A DNA stretch of 10,688 nucleotides from Bacteroidales bacterium (GCA_031264975.1 JAISDH010000420.1:1-10688), one strand, 5' to 3'; shown: positions 1 to 7,701, counted from the stretch's first letter. Notes: generated by a model not told the origin, from the letters alone. Program-made: numbers and translations.

Positions 1-2
1 AA

Positions 3-1376
3 TTACAACCGTTCCAACTGCACTGTAAAATGCCGCATAATGGGCGCTTCCCATGCGATTTTTACGCCATGCGTAATAGTATCTCGCCTGTCAAAAACAT
101 TCTTTAATGCAACGGCAATCACATCCATGTGGTTGTTGGTATAAACGCGGCGCGGTATTGCCAAACGTAACAAATCCAATCCGCCAAACCTGTTTTCACG
201 CGTGATTGGGTCTCTGTCTGCCAAAATAAAACCGATTTCACAACCGCGAATTCCGGCTTCAAGATACAATTCAACCGTCAACGTTTGTGCCGGAAATTCT
301 TCTTTGGGAACATGGGTTAATATTTTCATCGCATCCACAAAAATAGCATGTCCGCCCGCAGGACGCTGATAAGGTATTTTATACTCATCCAACTTTCCGG
401 CAAGATATTCAACCTGACGAATACGGGTTTCCAAATTCTCAAATTCCGTATTTTCGTCCAACCCTACCGCGAGCGCATTCATGTCCCGTCCATTCATTCC
501 TCCGTATGTCAGGTAACCTTCGTATTGAATGCAATATCCTTTAGCGCCTTCATACCAGTCTTCCAAACGTGTAGCAATAAATCCTCCCATATTGACAATG
601 GCGTCTTTTTTAGCGCTCATTGTCATTCCGTCGGCAAGGGAAAACATTTCTTTCGTTATTTCTTTGATTGTTTTGTTTTCATATCCTTTTTCCCGCATTT
701 TGATGAAGTAGGCGTTTTCCGCGAAACGAGCCGAATCGTACAAAACCGGCTTGTTGTATTTGTCGGCAATGATACGAACTTCTTTTAAATTCTGCATGGA
801 AACAGGCTGTCCACCCGCCGTATTGTTTGTAATCGTAACAATAATAAAAGGTATTTTGTCGTGATGTTCGGCTAATACATGCTCAAGTTTTTTGGGGTCT
901 ACATTTCCTTTGAAAGGTATTTCCAGCTGAGTATCTTTCGCTTCGTCTATCGTACAATCGTATGCAATTGCTTTACGGGCTTCGATGTGTCCTTTTGTCG
1001 TATCAAAGTGTGAATTTCCCGGAATAATATTTCCTTCTTTCACCAGATACGAAAACAATACATTTTCCGCCGCTCTTCCTTGATGAGTAGGAATAACATA
1101 AGGAAATCCGGTAATTTCCGTAATTTTATTTTTAAGATTAAAAAAAGAAGAAGCTCCGGCATAGCTTTCATCTCCCAGCATCAACGCCGCCCATTGACGG
1201 TCAGACATTGAGCCTGTTCCTGAATCTGTAATGAGGTCAATATATACATATTCCGAAGCAAGTTGAAAAACATTATAATGAGCCGACTTCAACCATTGTT
1301 CACGTTCCTGGCGAGTACTCTTACGAATAGGTTCAACCATTTTTATTTTCCACGATTCTGCAAAAGGTAATTCCAT
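3..1376 (-). CDS. tnaA: Tryptophanase (L-tryptophan indole-lyase)
   Basis: Cytoplasmic PLP enzyme that splits L-tryptophan into indole, pyruvate and ammonia. The 457-residue product is complete and of normal family length. Visible family features are the PTHQGR block (96-101), the PLP-site SAKKD with the Schiff-base lysine at K257, D214 and R217 in YDSARFAENAYF, the cofactor-contacting tyrosine Y72 in GDESYAG, and R404 in LLRLAIPRR, which binds substrate carboxylate. The sister enzyme tyrosine phenol-lyase is almost equally long, so I compared the specificity positions: D125 (Thr in phenol-lyase), I381 (Arg in phenol-lyase) and H449 in MRHFT (Phe in phenol-lyase) all match tryptophanase. The gene points away from the envelope operon and has no Shine-Dalgarno sequence, as usual in this phylum. 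A TnaC-like Trp-containing leader peptide was not found upstream. The start gives the expected N-terminus with IKMVEPI, so it is well supported. Confidence 0.95.
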   Translation of the reverse strand: MELPFAESWKIKMVEPIRKSTRQEREQWLKSAHYNVFQLASEYVYIDLITDSGTGSMSDRQWAALMLGDESYAGASSFFNLKNKITEITGFPYVIPTHQGRAAENVLFSYLVKEGNIIPGNSHFDTTKGHIEARKAIAYDCTIDEAKDTQLEIPFKGNVDPKKLEHVLAEHHDKIPFIIVTITNNTAGGQPVSMQNLKEVRIIADKYNKPVLYDSARFAENAYFIKMREKGYENKTIKEITKEMFSLADGMTMSAKKDAIVNMGGFIATRLEDWYEGAKGYCIQYEGYLTYGGMNGRDMNALAVGLDENTEFENLETRIRQVEYLAGKLDEYKIPYQRPAGGHAIFVDAMKILTHVPKEEFPAQTLTVELYLEAGIRGCEIGFILADRDPITRENRFGGLDLLRLAIPRRVYTNNHMDVIAVALKNVFDRRDTITHGVKIAWEAPIMRHFTVQLERL

Positions 1377-1508
1377 TGTGTTATGTTTTAAATTAATACT
1401 AAATTCGTTTTACTAAAAAAAATTATAATCATTATCTATTCTGGTCTTAATGAAAAAAGCGCATTCATAGAAAGTTCTTTTTTCTGATTCATTCTTAAAC
1501 ATTTACGC

Positions 1509-1545
1509 ATTCGTTTTCCATTCTTTATATTCGATGAAAACGAAT
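1509..1545. promoter_or_regulatory. Inverted repeat in the divergent tnaA/tlpA intergenic region
   Basis: ATTCGTTTTC (1509-1518) is followed after 17 bases by its exact reverse complement GAAAACGAAT (1536-1545). The core ATTCGTTTT recurs at 1403-1411, nearer the tryptophanase start. The repeat lies just downstream of the candidate minus-strand -7 box, so it could be an operator or a hairpin at the 5' end of the tnaA leader. Function is inference; the bases are seen directly. Confidence 0.35.
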
Positions 1546-1548
1546 TGC

Positions 1549-1556
1549 CAAAGGTA
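1549..1556 (-). promoter_or_regulatory. Candidate Bacteroidota -7 box for tnaA
   Basis: The minus strand reads TACCTTTG, an exact fit to the phylum's TAnnTTTG -7 element. No TTG-type -33 element is visible at the usual 19-21 base spacing, so the call is tentative. If real, tnaA has a leader of about 165 bases with room for regulation. Confidence 0.4.
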
Positions 1557-1612
1557 CAAAAAAAAATTGTAAGATTATCCATGATTTTTCATTCTACTAT
1601 TGTTTTTTTTTT

Positions 1613-1620
1613 TACTTTTG
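1613..1620 (+). promoter_or_regulatory. Candidate Bacteroidota -7 box for the tlpA operon
   Basis: TACTTTTG fits TAnnTTTG and sits 33 bases before the chosen ATG of the thioredoxin gene. It lies downstream of a possible in-frame ATG at 1545, which supports the later start. The -33 element is poor; the sequence before it is T-rich. Confidence 0.5.
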
Positions 1621-1652
1621 CAGCCATTAAATATTTTAATCTTTTTAATTGT

Positions 1653-2174
1653 ATGAAACAAATTATTTCACTGTTAGTTATTGCTTTTGCTATTTCGTCT
1701 GCCATTGCACAGGAAGATTTTTCTAAACGAAAAATGTCATTACCTTCGGTAGACTTGAAAACATTAAACGGAAAAACATTCAATACGCAAGATATGGATA
1801 ATAACGAAAAACCTATCATTATCTGTTTCTTTGCCACCTGGTGCAAACCCTGCATGACGGAATTAAAAGCAATATCGGACGTCTATGATGACTGGCAAGA
1901 TGAAACGGGCGTGAAAATATATGCTATTTCCATAGACGATAGTCGTTCCAGCGCCAAAGTATCGCCTTTGGTGAAAGGTCAAAATTGGGATTATGAATTT
2001 TTATTGGATGAAAATTCCGATTTCAAAAGAGCGATGAACGTAAACGATATTCCGCATACGTTCGTGTTGAACAAAAACAAAGAAATTGTCTGGCAACATA
2101 CTTCTTATTCGCCGGGAGCAGAACAAGAGTATATTAATATTGTACGAAAACTGATAGCCGAACCAAATAAATAA
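1653..2174 (+). CDS. Secreted TlpA/ResA-like thioredoxin-family protein
   Basis: Predicted 173-residue periplasmic or envelope-attached thiol-disulfide protein. The N-terminus MKQIISLLVIAFAISSAIAQ is a signal peptide with likely cleavage after AIA. The mature part has the thioredoxin active site FFATWCKPC (cysteines 64 and 67) and the cis-proline region DIPHTFVLN (P134). The layout is that of TlpA/ResA-type reductases, which keep partner cysteines reduced outside the cytoplasm. I chose the ATG at 1653 over an in-frame ATG at 1545: the later start places the signal peptide at the very N-terminus and lies just after the TACTTTTG box, while the extra 36 residues would be lysine/phenylalanine-rich translated leader. 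It is first in a five-gene plus-strand run and precedes an outer-membrane barrel and a second CxxC protein, suggesting a shared envelope job. Its exact substrate cannot be read from the sequence. Confidence 0.85.
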   Translation: MKQIISLLVIAFAISSAIAQEDFSKRKMSLPSVDLKTLNGKTFNTQDMDNNEKPIIICFFATWCKPCMTELKAISDVYDDWQDETGVKIYAISIDDSRSSAKVSPLVKGQNWDYEFLLDENSDFKRAMNVNDIPHTFVLNKNKEIVWQHTSYSPGAEQEYINIVRKLIAEPNK

Positions 2175-2207
2175 TACCAAACAAATTTCTTCGTTACATA
2201 TATCAAT

Positions 2208-2230
2208 CTGTTCCATAATATATGAAACAG
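2208..2230 (+). other. Small hairpin between tlpA and the barrel gene
   Basis: CTGTTCCAT and ATGAAACAG flank a five-base loop and pair with one mismatch. There is no following T-run, so it is not a convincing intrinsic terminator. It may be an mRNA processing or stability element within the operon, or chance. Confidence 0.25.
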
Positions 2231-2264
2231 GATAAAAATTTATGCCCTAATATTAAGTATATAA

Positions 2265-3938
2265 ATGAAAAAAAAATTCATTCTCCTGGGATTATTTATT
2301 TCGTGCGGAACGTTGTTGATTGCTCAAAATAATTTCATGAAAAACAGCAGAGTATCAGGAAACTTTCAATTGGACGCTCAATACTATATTCCTGACGCCG
2401 CCATGGGAGCAAATACGATTCGTGATAAAATTCGCGCCAATGCCTTTGCCAATATTAATTATACTAATGGAGGTTTTTCCGCAGGACTTCGTTATGAATT
2501 TTATCAGTTTCCGCTTATTGATTTTGAGAAAATACATTATATCGGACATGGCATTCCGCATTATTATATAGGATATAACCATGAATATTTTGAAGTAACC
2601 GTTGGCAGTTTTTACGAACAGTTCGGCAATGGACTGATATACCGTTCTTACGAAAACCGTAATTTAGGATACGATAACGCTACTTATGGCATAAGAGTAA
2701 AAGGAAAGCCGTATAAAGGAATTGTCATCACCGGTATTTGGGGAATGCAGCGTAATCTGTTTGTCAAAGAAGGTCAGATTAGAGGGATTGACGGAGATAT
2801 TTCTTTTTCGGAAATGTTCTCCAAATTAAGCGACAATAGCGTTACTTTGGGAATAGGAGGCAGTTTTCTCAGTAAATTTGAAGTGGATAACGACCCTGAC
2901 TATAACCTTCCCGAAAATGTAGCAGCCTTTGCCACTCGACTGAATTTTGGATACAAAGACTTCAATCTAAACGCCGAATACGCCTACAAGTTTAACGACC
3001 CGCTGGTAAAATTGAATGATATGATATACAAACCCGGAGAAGCTCTTGTTGTTACGGCGTCTTATGCCATGAAAGGATTAGGTATTTATTTAACCGGATT
3101 GCGAACCGATAACATGGATTTTAGAACAGTGAGAACCGCCGAAGCCAATAATAATATCATTAACTATATCCCCACGCTTACAAGAGAACATACATACGCT
3201 TTGCCGGCAATGTTTCCCTACGCATCGCAAGCGCAGGGACAAATCGGGTTTCAGGCGCAGGTAAACTATCAAATCAAAAAACGGTCAAAGATTGGCGGCA
3301 AATATGGCACCGATATTATGGTCAATTATTCACAGATTCACGGAATAAAACAAAATCCGGTTGAAGAAGCCGTAAACGCAGGCGGTGATATGACCGGAAC
3401 AGACGGATATACATCTCCTTTCTTTGGAATTGGAAAATTGCTTTTTCAGGATTTCAATATTGAAATCAGCCGCAAATTTAACAGTACATGGAAATTGGGA
3501 CTCGGTTATGTTTTCCTGCTATATAACCAGGATGTTATTGAAGGACATATTGGACAACCCAATGTGTTATCGCATACCGCTATCGCGGATTTAACTTGCC
3601 AGATAAATAATAAACATGCCCTGCGCCTCGAATTACAACATCTCTACTCCAAACAAAACAAAGGGATTTGGTCGTCAAGAAATTGGCTCTATGGACAATT
3701 GGAATATTCTATTTCTCCCAAATGGTTTATCTCCGTTTTGGACAGGTGGAATTATGGTAACATAGATAAAACGAAACGAATACATTATTATAGCGTCAGC
3801 GGGTCGTTTGTGTATGGCACTACAAAGATTACGTTAAGTTTTGGCAAACAATATGAAGGTATTTTGTGTGTAGGCGGCGTTTGTCGTGCCGTTCCGGCGT
3901 CTTACGGCGCAGGGTTATCTATTGTCAGTAGTTTTTAA
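2265..3938 (+). CDS. Outer-membrane beta-barrel protein, DUF6029-like
   Basis: The 557-residue product begins with a signal peptide (MKKKFILLGLFISCGTLLIAQ) and continues as alternating aromatic/polar strands rich in Tyr, Gly and Asn (for example GFSAGLRYEFYQF, HYYIGYNHEYFEVTVGSFYEQFG). It ends in a phenylalanine (SIVSSF), the usual last residue of barrels inserted by the BAM machinery. Overall appearance and the N-terminal SGNFQLDAQYY / GNGLIYRSYENRNLGYDNA region match the Bacteroidota family I know as DUF6029, whose function is not established. Near the C-terminus is CVGGVC (C535 and C540), a spaced cysteine pair likely in the last strands or loop and a candidate disulfide. It is encoded between two thioredoxin-fold CxxC proteins, 90 bases after the first and 39 before the second. 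Barrel nature is well supported; the family name is from recall. Confidence 0.8.
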   Translation: MKKKFILLGLFISCGTLLIAQNNFMKNSRVSGNFQLDAQYYIPDAAMGANTIRDKIRANAFANINYTNGGFSAGLRYEFYQFPLIDFEKIHYIGHGIPHYYIGYNHEYFEVTVGSFYEQFGNGLIYRSYENRNLGYDNATYGIRVKGKPYKGIVITGIWGMQRNLFVKEGQIRGIDGDISFSEMFSKLSDNSVTLGIGGSFLSKFEVDNDPDYNLPENVAAFATRLNFGYKDFNLNAEYAYKFNDPLVKLNDMIYKPGEALVVTASYAMKGLGIYLTGLRTDNMDFRTVRTAEANNNIINYIPTLTREHTYALPAMFPYASQAQGQIGFQAQVNYQIKKRSKIGGKYGTDIMVNYSQIHGIKQNPVEEAVNAGGDMTGTDGYTSPFFGIGKLLFQDFNIEISRKFNSTWKLGLGYVFLLYNQDVIEGHIGQPNVLSHTAIADLTCQINNKHALRLELQHLYSKQNKGIWSSRNWLYGQLEYSISPKWFISVLDRWNYGNIDKTKRIHYYSVSGSFVYGTTKITLSFGKQYEGILCVGGVCRAVPASYGAGLSIVSSF

Positions 3939-3977
3939 TCAAATAAATAATACGTAAAAATAAAAAATAATAGCATC

Positions 3978-4826
3978 ATGAAGAAAATCCTTTTCCTATC
4001 AATCGTCATTATCGCAGGCATTGCTTCCTGTGATAAAATAAACAAACCTTATCAGGTAAGCGAAAATATCGTAAGTTGCGACACTCCCGCTTTCCCTGCC
4101 TTGAACAGTAGCGCTGTAATACAGAAATATCTTCTGGAAGATTATACGGGACATCAATGTCAAAACTGTCCCAGAGCGCAAAGGATAGCCGTTCAAATGA
4201 AAACCCAAATGGGCGATACGCTCCTTTTAATGGCTGTCCATTCGGGAACCCAAGCCAAACCGGAAGCAAACAATGGTTACTGCTCTTACTCTAACGATTT
4301 TAGAACAGATATTGGGAACAGATATACCGAAAAATTTAATATCAGTTCTTATCCCACCGGGATGATTAGCCGCATGTCGTTTAACAACAAGCAAACGTTT
4401 GGAGACGGAGAATGGGCGAGCAATTTAAACAGCATTCCCCGCACGGCTCCCAATGCAGGCATTCAAATCATATCTATAGAAAACAGTGAAGAATTTTGCA
4501 TCTTTGTAAAAACAACGCTCTTATCGGATATTCCTGAACAAATAAGGCTGGGCGTTCTTTTAATAGAAGACAACATTGTTTCTCCTCAAAAAGATAAAAC
4601 CGTAGACAGTTGCGAATATGTACACAATCATGTTTTGCGGACTTCCATTGCGTCCATAGACGGCGATAATTTAACCGTATCTAAGAGAGATGATTCCCAA
4701 ATTAAAGGTTATTCCTTTCCATTAAATCAGGCTTGGAAAAAAGAAAATTGTCATATCATCGCTTTTATTTTTGATTCTAATACTGATGAAATTTTACAGG
4801 TAGAAGAATTAAAACTTACCAAATAA
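3978..4826 (+). CDS. Omp28-like lipoprotein with thioredoxin-type CxxC
   Basis: The 282-residue product starts with a lipoprotein signal (MKKILFLSIVIIAGIASC, lipidated cysteine 18), so it is membrane anchored. YLLEDYTGHQCQNCPRA carries a CxxC pair (C61, C64) at the position where Omp28-related proteins of Porphyromonas and relatives have their TG-x-x-C-x-x-CP motif; the surrounding LLLMAVHSG and NISSYPTGMISR (with an SYPTG loop like the thioredoxin cis-Pro loop) agree with a thioredoxin-like fold. The C-terminal half (about 150-282) is beta-rich and matches the family's second domain, which includes the QAWKKENCHIIAFIFD segment. Omp28 itself was described as a surface antigen/adhesin; a redox role for the CxxC is inference. 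The gene sits 39 bases after the barrel gene and 15 before the flippase, so is almost certainly co-transcribed. Confidence 0.8.
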   Translation: MKKILFLSIVIIAGIASCDKINKPYQVSENIVSCDTPAFPALNSSAVIQKYLLEDYTGHQCQNCPRAQRIAVQMKTQMGDTLLLMAVHSGTQAKPEANNGYCSYSNDFRTDIGNRYTEKFNISSYPTGMISRMSFNNKQTFGDGEWASNLNSIPRTAPNAGIQIISIENSEEFCIFVKTTLLSDIPEQIRLGVLLIEDNIVSPQKDKTVDSCEYVHNHVLRTSIASIDGDNLTVSKRDDSQIKGYSFPLNQAWKKENCHIIAFIFDSNTDEILQVEELKLTK

Positions 4827-4841
4827 AGTCAACTGCTTGAA

Positions 4842-6335
4842 ATGGGGCAAATAAAAAGTTTGGCAAAACAAACTGTTATCTACGGAACAACAACCATTTT
4901 GGGTCGTCTACTGAATTATTTGCTGGTTCCGCTGCATACGTACATCTTTACCAACCCAAGTATTTACGGCGTTGTTGGCGAGATGTATGCGTGGGCGGCT
5001 TTGTTGCTGGTTTTGCTTACCTACGGAATGGAAACAGCCTTCTTCCGTTTTTCCGAAACGGAAACGAATAAAGAACGTGTTTTTGGAGCTACCTTAGCCT
5101 TGCTGATAACGACAACTTCTTTGTTTATCTTTTTGGGATTAATTTTTTCCCAACCCATTGCCGATATGCTGCATTATGCTAATCATGCCGAATATGTTCG
5201 TTGGTTTATTATCATTGTGGGATTGGACGCCGTCAGTACAATTCCCTTTGCACGACTGCGCTCCAATAACAAACCCTACCTTTTTGCCGGTATCAAAATA
5301 ATCAATATTCTCATTCTTGTATTTTTCAATGTTTTCTTTCTTTGGTTTTGTCCCTTTATGATAAGGCATCAAACAGGCGTTTCTTTTTTTTCTGCAATAT
5401 ATAATCCTGCCATTGGCGTTGGGTATATTTTTATTGCCAACCTGATTGCGTCGGTTGCGCAGATTGTTTTACTTTTATTTACCTGCAAAAAGATTACATT
5501 ATTTTGGGACAATTCTCTTTTAAAGAAAATGCTCAACTATGCGTTTCCTTTATTGATTTTGGGACTTGCCGGAATTGTCAATGAAACGATTGACCGTATC
5601 ATGATTAAAGGCTTATCTTCTTCTAATATGGAAACGGCTATGTATAATTTGGGGGTATATTCTGCCTGTTTTAAGATAGCGGTTATCATGAACCTGTTCA
5701 TTCAGGCATTTCGTTATTCGGCGGAACCCTTTTTCTTCTCTTTATATAAGCAGAAAGATGCAAAACAGGGTTATTCCATCGTGATGACTTATTTTATCAT
5801 TGCCTGTACATTTATATTTTTGGCAACGATGATGTATATTGATTTTGTGAAATATTTCGTCAGTGAAAATTATCATGAAGGACTTGCCATTGTTCCTATT
5901 TTACTGTTTGCATATATGCTGTTGGGGATTTGTTTCAATCTTTCGATATGGTATAAACTAATCGGAAAAACAAAATACGGAGCCTATATAACCGTAGGTG
6001 GAGCTGTTGTAACGTTGGTTGTTAATTGGATATTAATCCCCATTGTGGGATATATCGGCGCAGCGTGGGGTCACCTAATCACGTATGCCCTAATGGTTGT
6101 AGCGTCTTATGTAATCGGGCAAAAATTTTATCCGGTTGCTTACGACTTAAAAAAAATCGGGTTCTACCTAATCACTGCCTTCATTTTGTTTGCCTTCTCT
6201 TATTTTGTCATTCCATTTGATACGTTCGGAGAACACAGTTTTACCATAAAAATAATAATAAATACGCTTATCCTGCTTTTATATATGGTAATCATTATTA
6301 GAAAGGAATCAAAAACCATTAAAGCTATTTTATAA
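4842..6335 (+). CDS. Polysaccharide/oligosaccharide flippase (MOP superfamily, Wzx-like)
   Basis: The 497-residue inner-membrane protein is made of about 12-14 hydrophobic segments separated by short charged loops. The N-terminus (QIKSLAKQTVIYGTTTILGRLLNYLLVPLHTYIF region) is the typical amphipathic start plus first helix of lipid-linked oligosaccharide flippases; YGVVGEMYAWAALLLVLLTYGMETAFFRF and the later GLAGIVNETIDRIMI block are also characteristic of Bacteroidota members of this group. Such proteins move lipid-linked glycans across the inner membrane for surface polysaccharide or related assembly. No glycosyltransferases lie next to it, so this is probably a stand-alone housekeeping-type copy, and its glycan cannot be named. 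Its TAA (6333-6335) directly abuts the ATG of the next gene, implying co-translation. Confidence 0.8.
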   Translation: MGQIKSLAKQTVIYGTTTILGRLLNYLLVPLHTYIFTNPSIYGVVGEMYAWAALLLVLLTYGMETAFFRFSETETNKERVFGATLALLITTTSLFIFLGLIFSQPIADMLHYANHAEYVRWFIIIVGLDAVSTIPFARLRSNNKPYLFAGIKIINILILVFFNVFFLWFCPFMIRHQTGVSFFSAIYNPAIGVGYIFIANLIASVAQIVLLLFTCKKITLFWDNSLLKKMLNYAFPLLILGLAGIVNETIDRIMIKGLSSSNMETAMYNLGVYSACFKIAVIMNLFIQAFRYSAEPFFFSLYKQKDAKQGYSIVMTYFIIACTFIFLATMMYIDFVKYFVSENYHEGLAIVPILLFAYMLLGICFNLSIWYKLIGKTKYGAYITVGGAVVTLVVNWILIPIVGYIGAAWGHLITYALMVVASYVIGQKFYPVAYDLKKIGFYLITAFILFAFSYFVIPFDTFGEHSFTIKIIINTLILLLYMVIIIRKESKTIKAIL

Positions 6336-7292
6336 ATGGAACTAAAAGGGAAAATATTATGTATTGATAAAGTGAGTCCCGCTTTACAAAAACAGTTGGA
6401 ACAATTAGGGTTTGAATGCGATAACAGCGCCTTTTCCTATGAATCTCTATTGGACAAAGCCCATGAATATTGCGGCTATATTATCCGGAACAAATTTGCG
6501 ATTGACCACATTTTACTGGACGCCTCAACGCAACTCAAGTTTATTGCCCGCGTCGGCGCCGGAATGGAAAATATTGACGTTAAATACGCGAATGAAAAAG
6601 GTATCGCCTGTATCAACTCCCCCGAAGGGAATGCGGACGCGGTGGCGGAATATGTAATCGGCTCGTTATTGTGCCTGTTTCGCAACACAAAACGCGCTGA
6701 CCGTGAAGTAAGAGATGGTATTTGGTTGCGGGAAGAAAATCGAGGATTTGAAATCTGCAATAAAACCATTGGCATTATAGGATATGGAAACATGGGAAAA
6801 GCGCTCGCTAAAAAATTAAGCGGTTTCAACTGTGAAGTACTTGCTTATGATAAATATAAAACAAATTACGAAGACCGCTATTGCCGCGCTGTCGATTTAA
6901 CGGTTCTGCAAGAGCAGGCGGATATTGTCAGTCTCCATATAAATTATTTTCCCGAGAATCACCATTTTGTTAACCATGAATTTATTTCCGGTTTTACAAA
7001 GAATATTTACCTAATCAACACCTCCAGAGGAAAAGTCCTTTCCACAGAAGCATTGGTCGATAACCTGGCTAATGGAAAAATAAAAGGAGCGATACTTGAC
7101 GTGCTGGAGTATGAAAATATTCATCTCCAAAACAAACCCATCGAAGAATGGGACAGAGCAATGTACTATCTCGCCCATTGCGACGACGTTATCCTCTCCC
7201 CCCATATCGCCGGACAAACGCTGGAAGCCTCTATCAAACATACCGATATCATCATCTCAAAAATAAAAGAAAGATTTTTTTTAAATGATTAG
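6336..7292 (+). CDS. D-2-hydroxyacid dehydrogenase (phosphoglycerate dehydrogenase-like)
   Basis: The 318-residue NAD(H)-dependent enzyme interconverts a D-2-hydroxyacid and a 2-oxoacid in the cytoplasm. The NAD-binding Rossmann motif is TIGIIGYGNMGKALA (G149, G151, G154), followed by a D172 in YDKY at the end of the second strand, as in NAD-preferring enzymes. The catalytic trio is present: R231 in NTSRG, E260 in LDVLEYE and H290 in LSPHIAG. ARVGAGMENID (71-81) is the family substrate-loop region. It lacks the C-terminal ACT domain of long SerA enzymes, so it is the short type; substrate could be 3-phosphoglycerate or another hydroxyacid and is not decidable here. It starts immediately after the flippase stop codon and ends the operon. 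The last codons run into the left inverted-repeat zone of the accessory region. Confidence 0.85.
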   Translation: MELKGKILCIDKVSPALQKQLEQLGFECDNSAFSYESLLDKAHEYCGYIIRNKFAIDHILLDASTQLKFIARVGAGMENIDVKYANEKGIACINSPEGNADAVAEYVIGSLLCLFRNTKRADREVRDGIWLREENRGFEICNKTIGIIGYGNMGKALAKKLSGFNCEVLAYDKYKTNYEDRYCRAVDLTVLQEQADIVSLHINYFPENHHFVNHEFISGFTKNIYLINTSRGKVLSTEALVDNLANGKIKGAILDVLEYENIHLQNKPIEEWDRAMYYLAHCDDVILSPHIAGQTLEASIKHTDIIISKIKERFFLND

Positions 7293-7295
7293 AGA

Positions 7296-7384
7296 CTAAT
7301 ATTAGATTACGAAAAGGGGGCAACAAGCAACAAGCAACAAGCAACAAGGTACAAGGTACAAGCAACAGGCAGGCAAGTCACGAG
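7296..7384. repeat. Left arm of an inverted repeat flanking the ORF6N module
   Basis: The arm contains, in order, CTAATATTAGATTACGA, AAAAGGGGG, a run of CAACAAG units and AGGCAGGCAAGTCACGAG. The reverse complement of 8349-8418 has the same order of blocks: TAATATTAGATGACGA, AAAAGGGG, CAACAAG, CAACAGG, AGGCAAGCCACGAG. The arms differ by a small insertion in the right arm and by extra CAACAAG-type units in the left. Together they enclose about 1.1 kb with the ORF6N gene. No transposase is inside, so a non-autonomous element is possible but unproven. Confidence 0.6.
7321..7369 (+). repeat. Seven tandem heptamers
   Basis: Seven 7-base units run head to tail: CAACAAG four times (7321-7348), GTACAAG twice (7349-7362) and CAACAGG once (7363-7369). 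The corresponding right arm has only one CAACAAG and one CAACAGG, so the left array looks expanded. The unit is not a multiple of three and no gene uses it. Confidence 0.8.
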
Positions 7385-7443
7385 GAAAAAGGACGAAAGC
7401 AAAAGGAAACAAGCATATCTTTGCACCTTGCACCTTTCTTTTG

Positions 7444-7467
7444 TCTGAATCAGGATTTTCAGGATTA
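7444..7467 (+). repeat. Short dispersed-type repeat with paired CAGGATT
   Basis: TCTGAATCAGGATTTTCAGG continues into ATTA, so CAGGATT occurs twice ten bases apart. I recognise this wording as a common intergenic repeat of many bacterial genomes, including Bacteroidota. Only one copy is in the window, so its repeat status rests on recall. Confidence 0.4.
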
Positions 7468-7495
7468 GAAGATGAGCAAGAAGATAAATATAAGT

Positions 7496-7580
7496 ACACA
7501 GATGACACAGATTTGAAAAGATGATTACAAATTATCTGTGAAAATCTATCTAATCTGTGTCATTTGCGTCATCTGTGTGC
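7496..7580 (+). repeat. Dispersed palindromic repeat, copy 1
   Basis: ACACAGATG and ACACAGATT (7496-7513) pair with AATCTGTGT (7552-7560) and CATCTGTGT (7570-7578), leaving a nine-base bulge and a 38-base loop. It is the most diverged of three same-direction copies in the window; shared landmarks are the CACAGATTT-AAAAGATGA start, TTATCTG-GAAAATC middle and GCGTCATCTG-GTGCT end. The right edge joins directly to a gene fragment at 7585. Confidence 0.75.
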
Positions 7581-7584
7581 TAAT

Positions 7585-7698
7585 GCGAAAGAAAATAAAA
7601 AAGAAATCACGAAACTGCTTGAAATTCTGACTAAAAAAGACAACCAAATACAAATATTGCATACAAAACTTTTATCATTAATTGAAAATATAAAATAA
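7585..7698 (+). pseudogene. Orphan 3' gene fragment, no recognised family
   Basis: An open frame of 37 codons plus TAA reads AKENKKEITKLLEILTKK and then DNQIQILHTKLLSLIENIK. It has the look of a helical, leucine/isoleucine-spaced C-terminal coiled coil. There is no start codon: upstream in frame lie repeat copy 1 and then a TGA. I read it as the end of a gene whose 5' part was lost when the repeat or neighbouring DNA arrived. It could also be chance, since A-rich DNA often leaves open frames. Confidence 0.35.
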
Positions 7699-7701
7699 TT
7701 G

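Noticed and set aside
348..788. Plus-strand open frame of 146 codons
   Set aside because: It lies wholly opposite the well-supported tryptophanase gene and its translation has no recognisable features.
3..1376. Tyrosine phenol-lyase instead of tryptophanase
   Set aside because: The length fits, but D125, I381 and H449 occupy the positions that are Thr, Arg and Phe in tyrosine phenol-lyase.
1377..1541. A TnaC-like leader peptide upstream of tnaA
   Set aside because: The short minus-strand frames here (for example MNQKKELSMNALFSLRPE) contain no tryptophan and no Pro-stop arrangement like TnaC.
1545..1652. N-terminal extension of the thioredoxin gene
   Set aside because: It would bury the signal peptide behind 36 unlikely residues, and it lies upstream of the candidate -7 box.
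2208..2230. Intrinsic terminator after tlpA
   Set aside because: The stem is weak and A/T-rich with no T-run after it, and the next gene appears to belong to the same transcript.
7302..7508. Minus-strand open frame with Cys/Leu-rich protein
   Set aside because: It is the translation of the heptamer and short intergenic repeats (CCLLLVACC-like text), a typical false gene.
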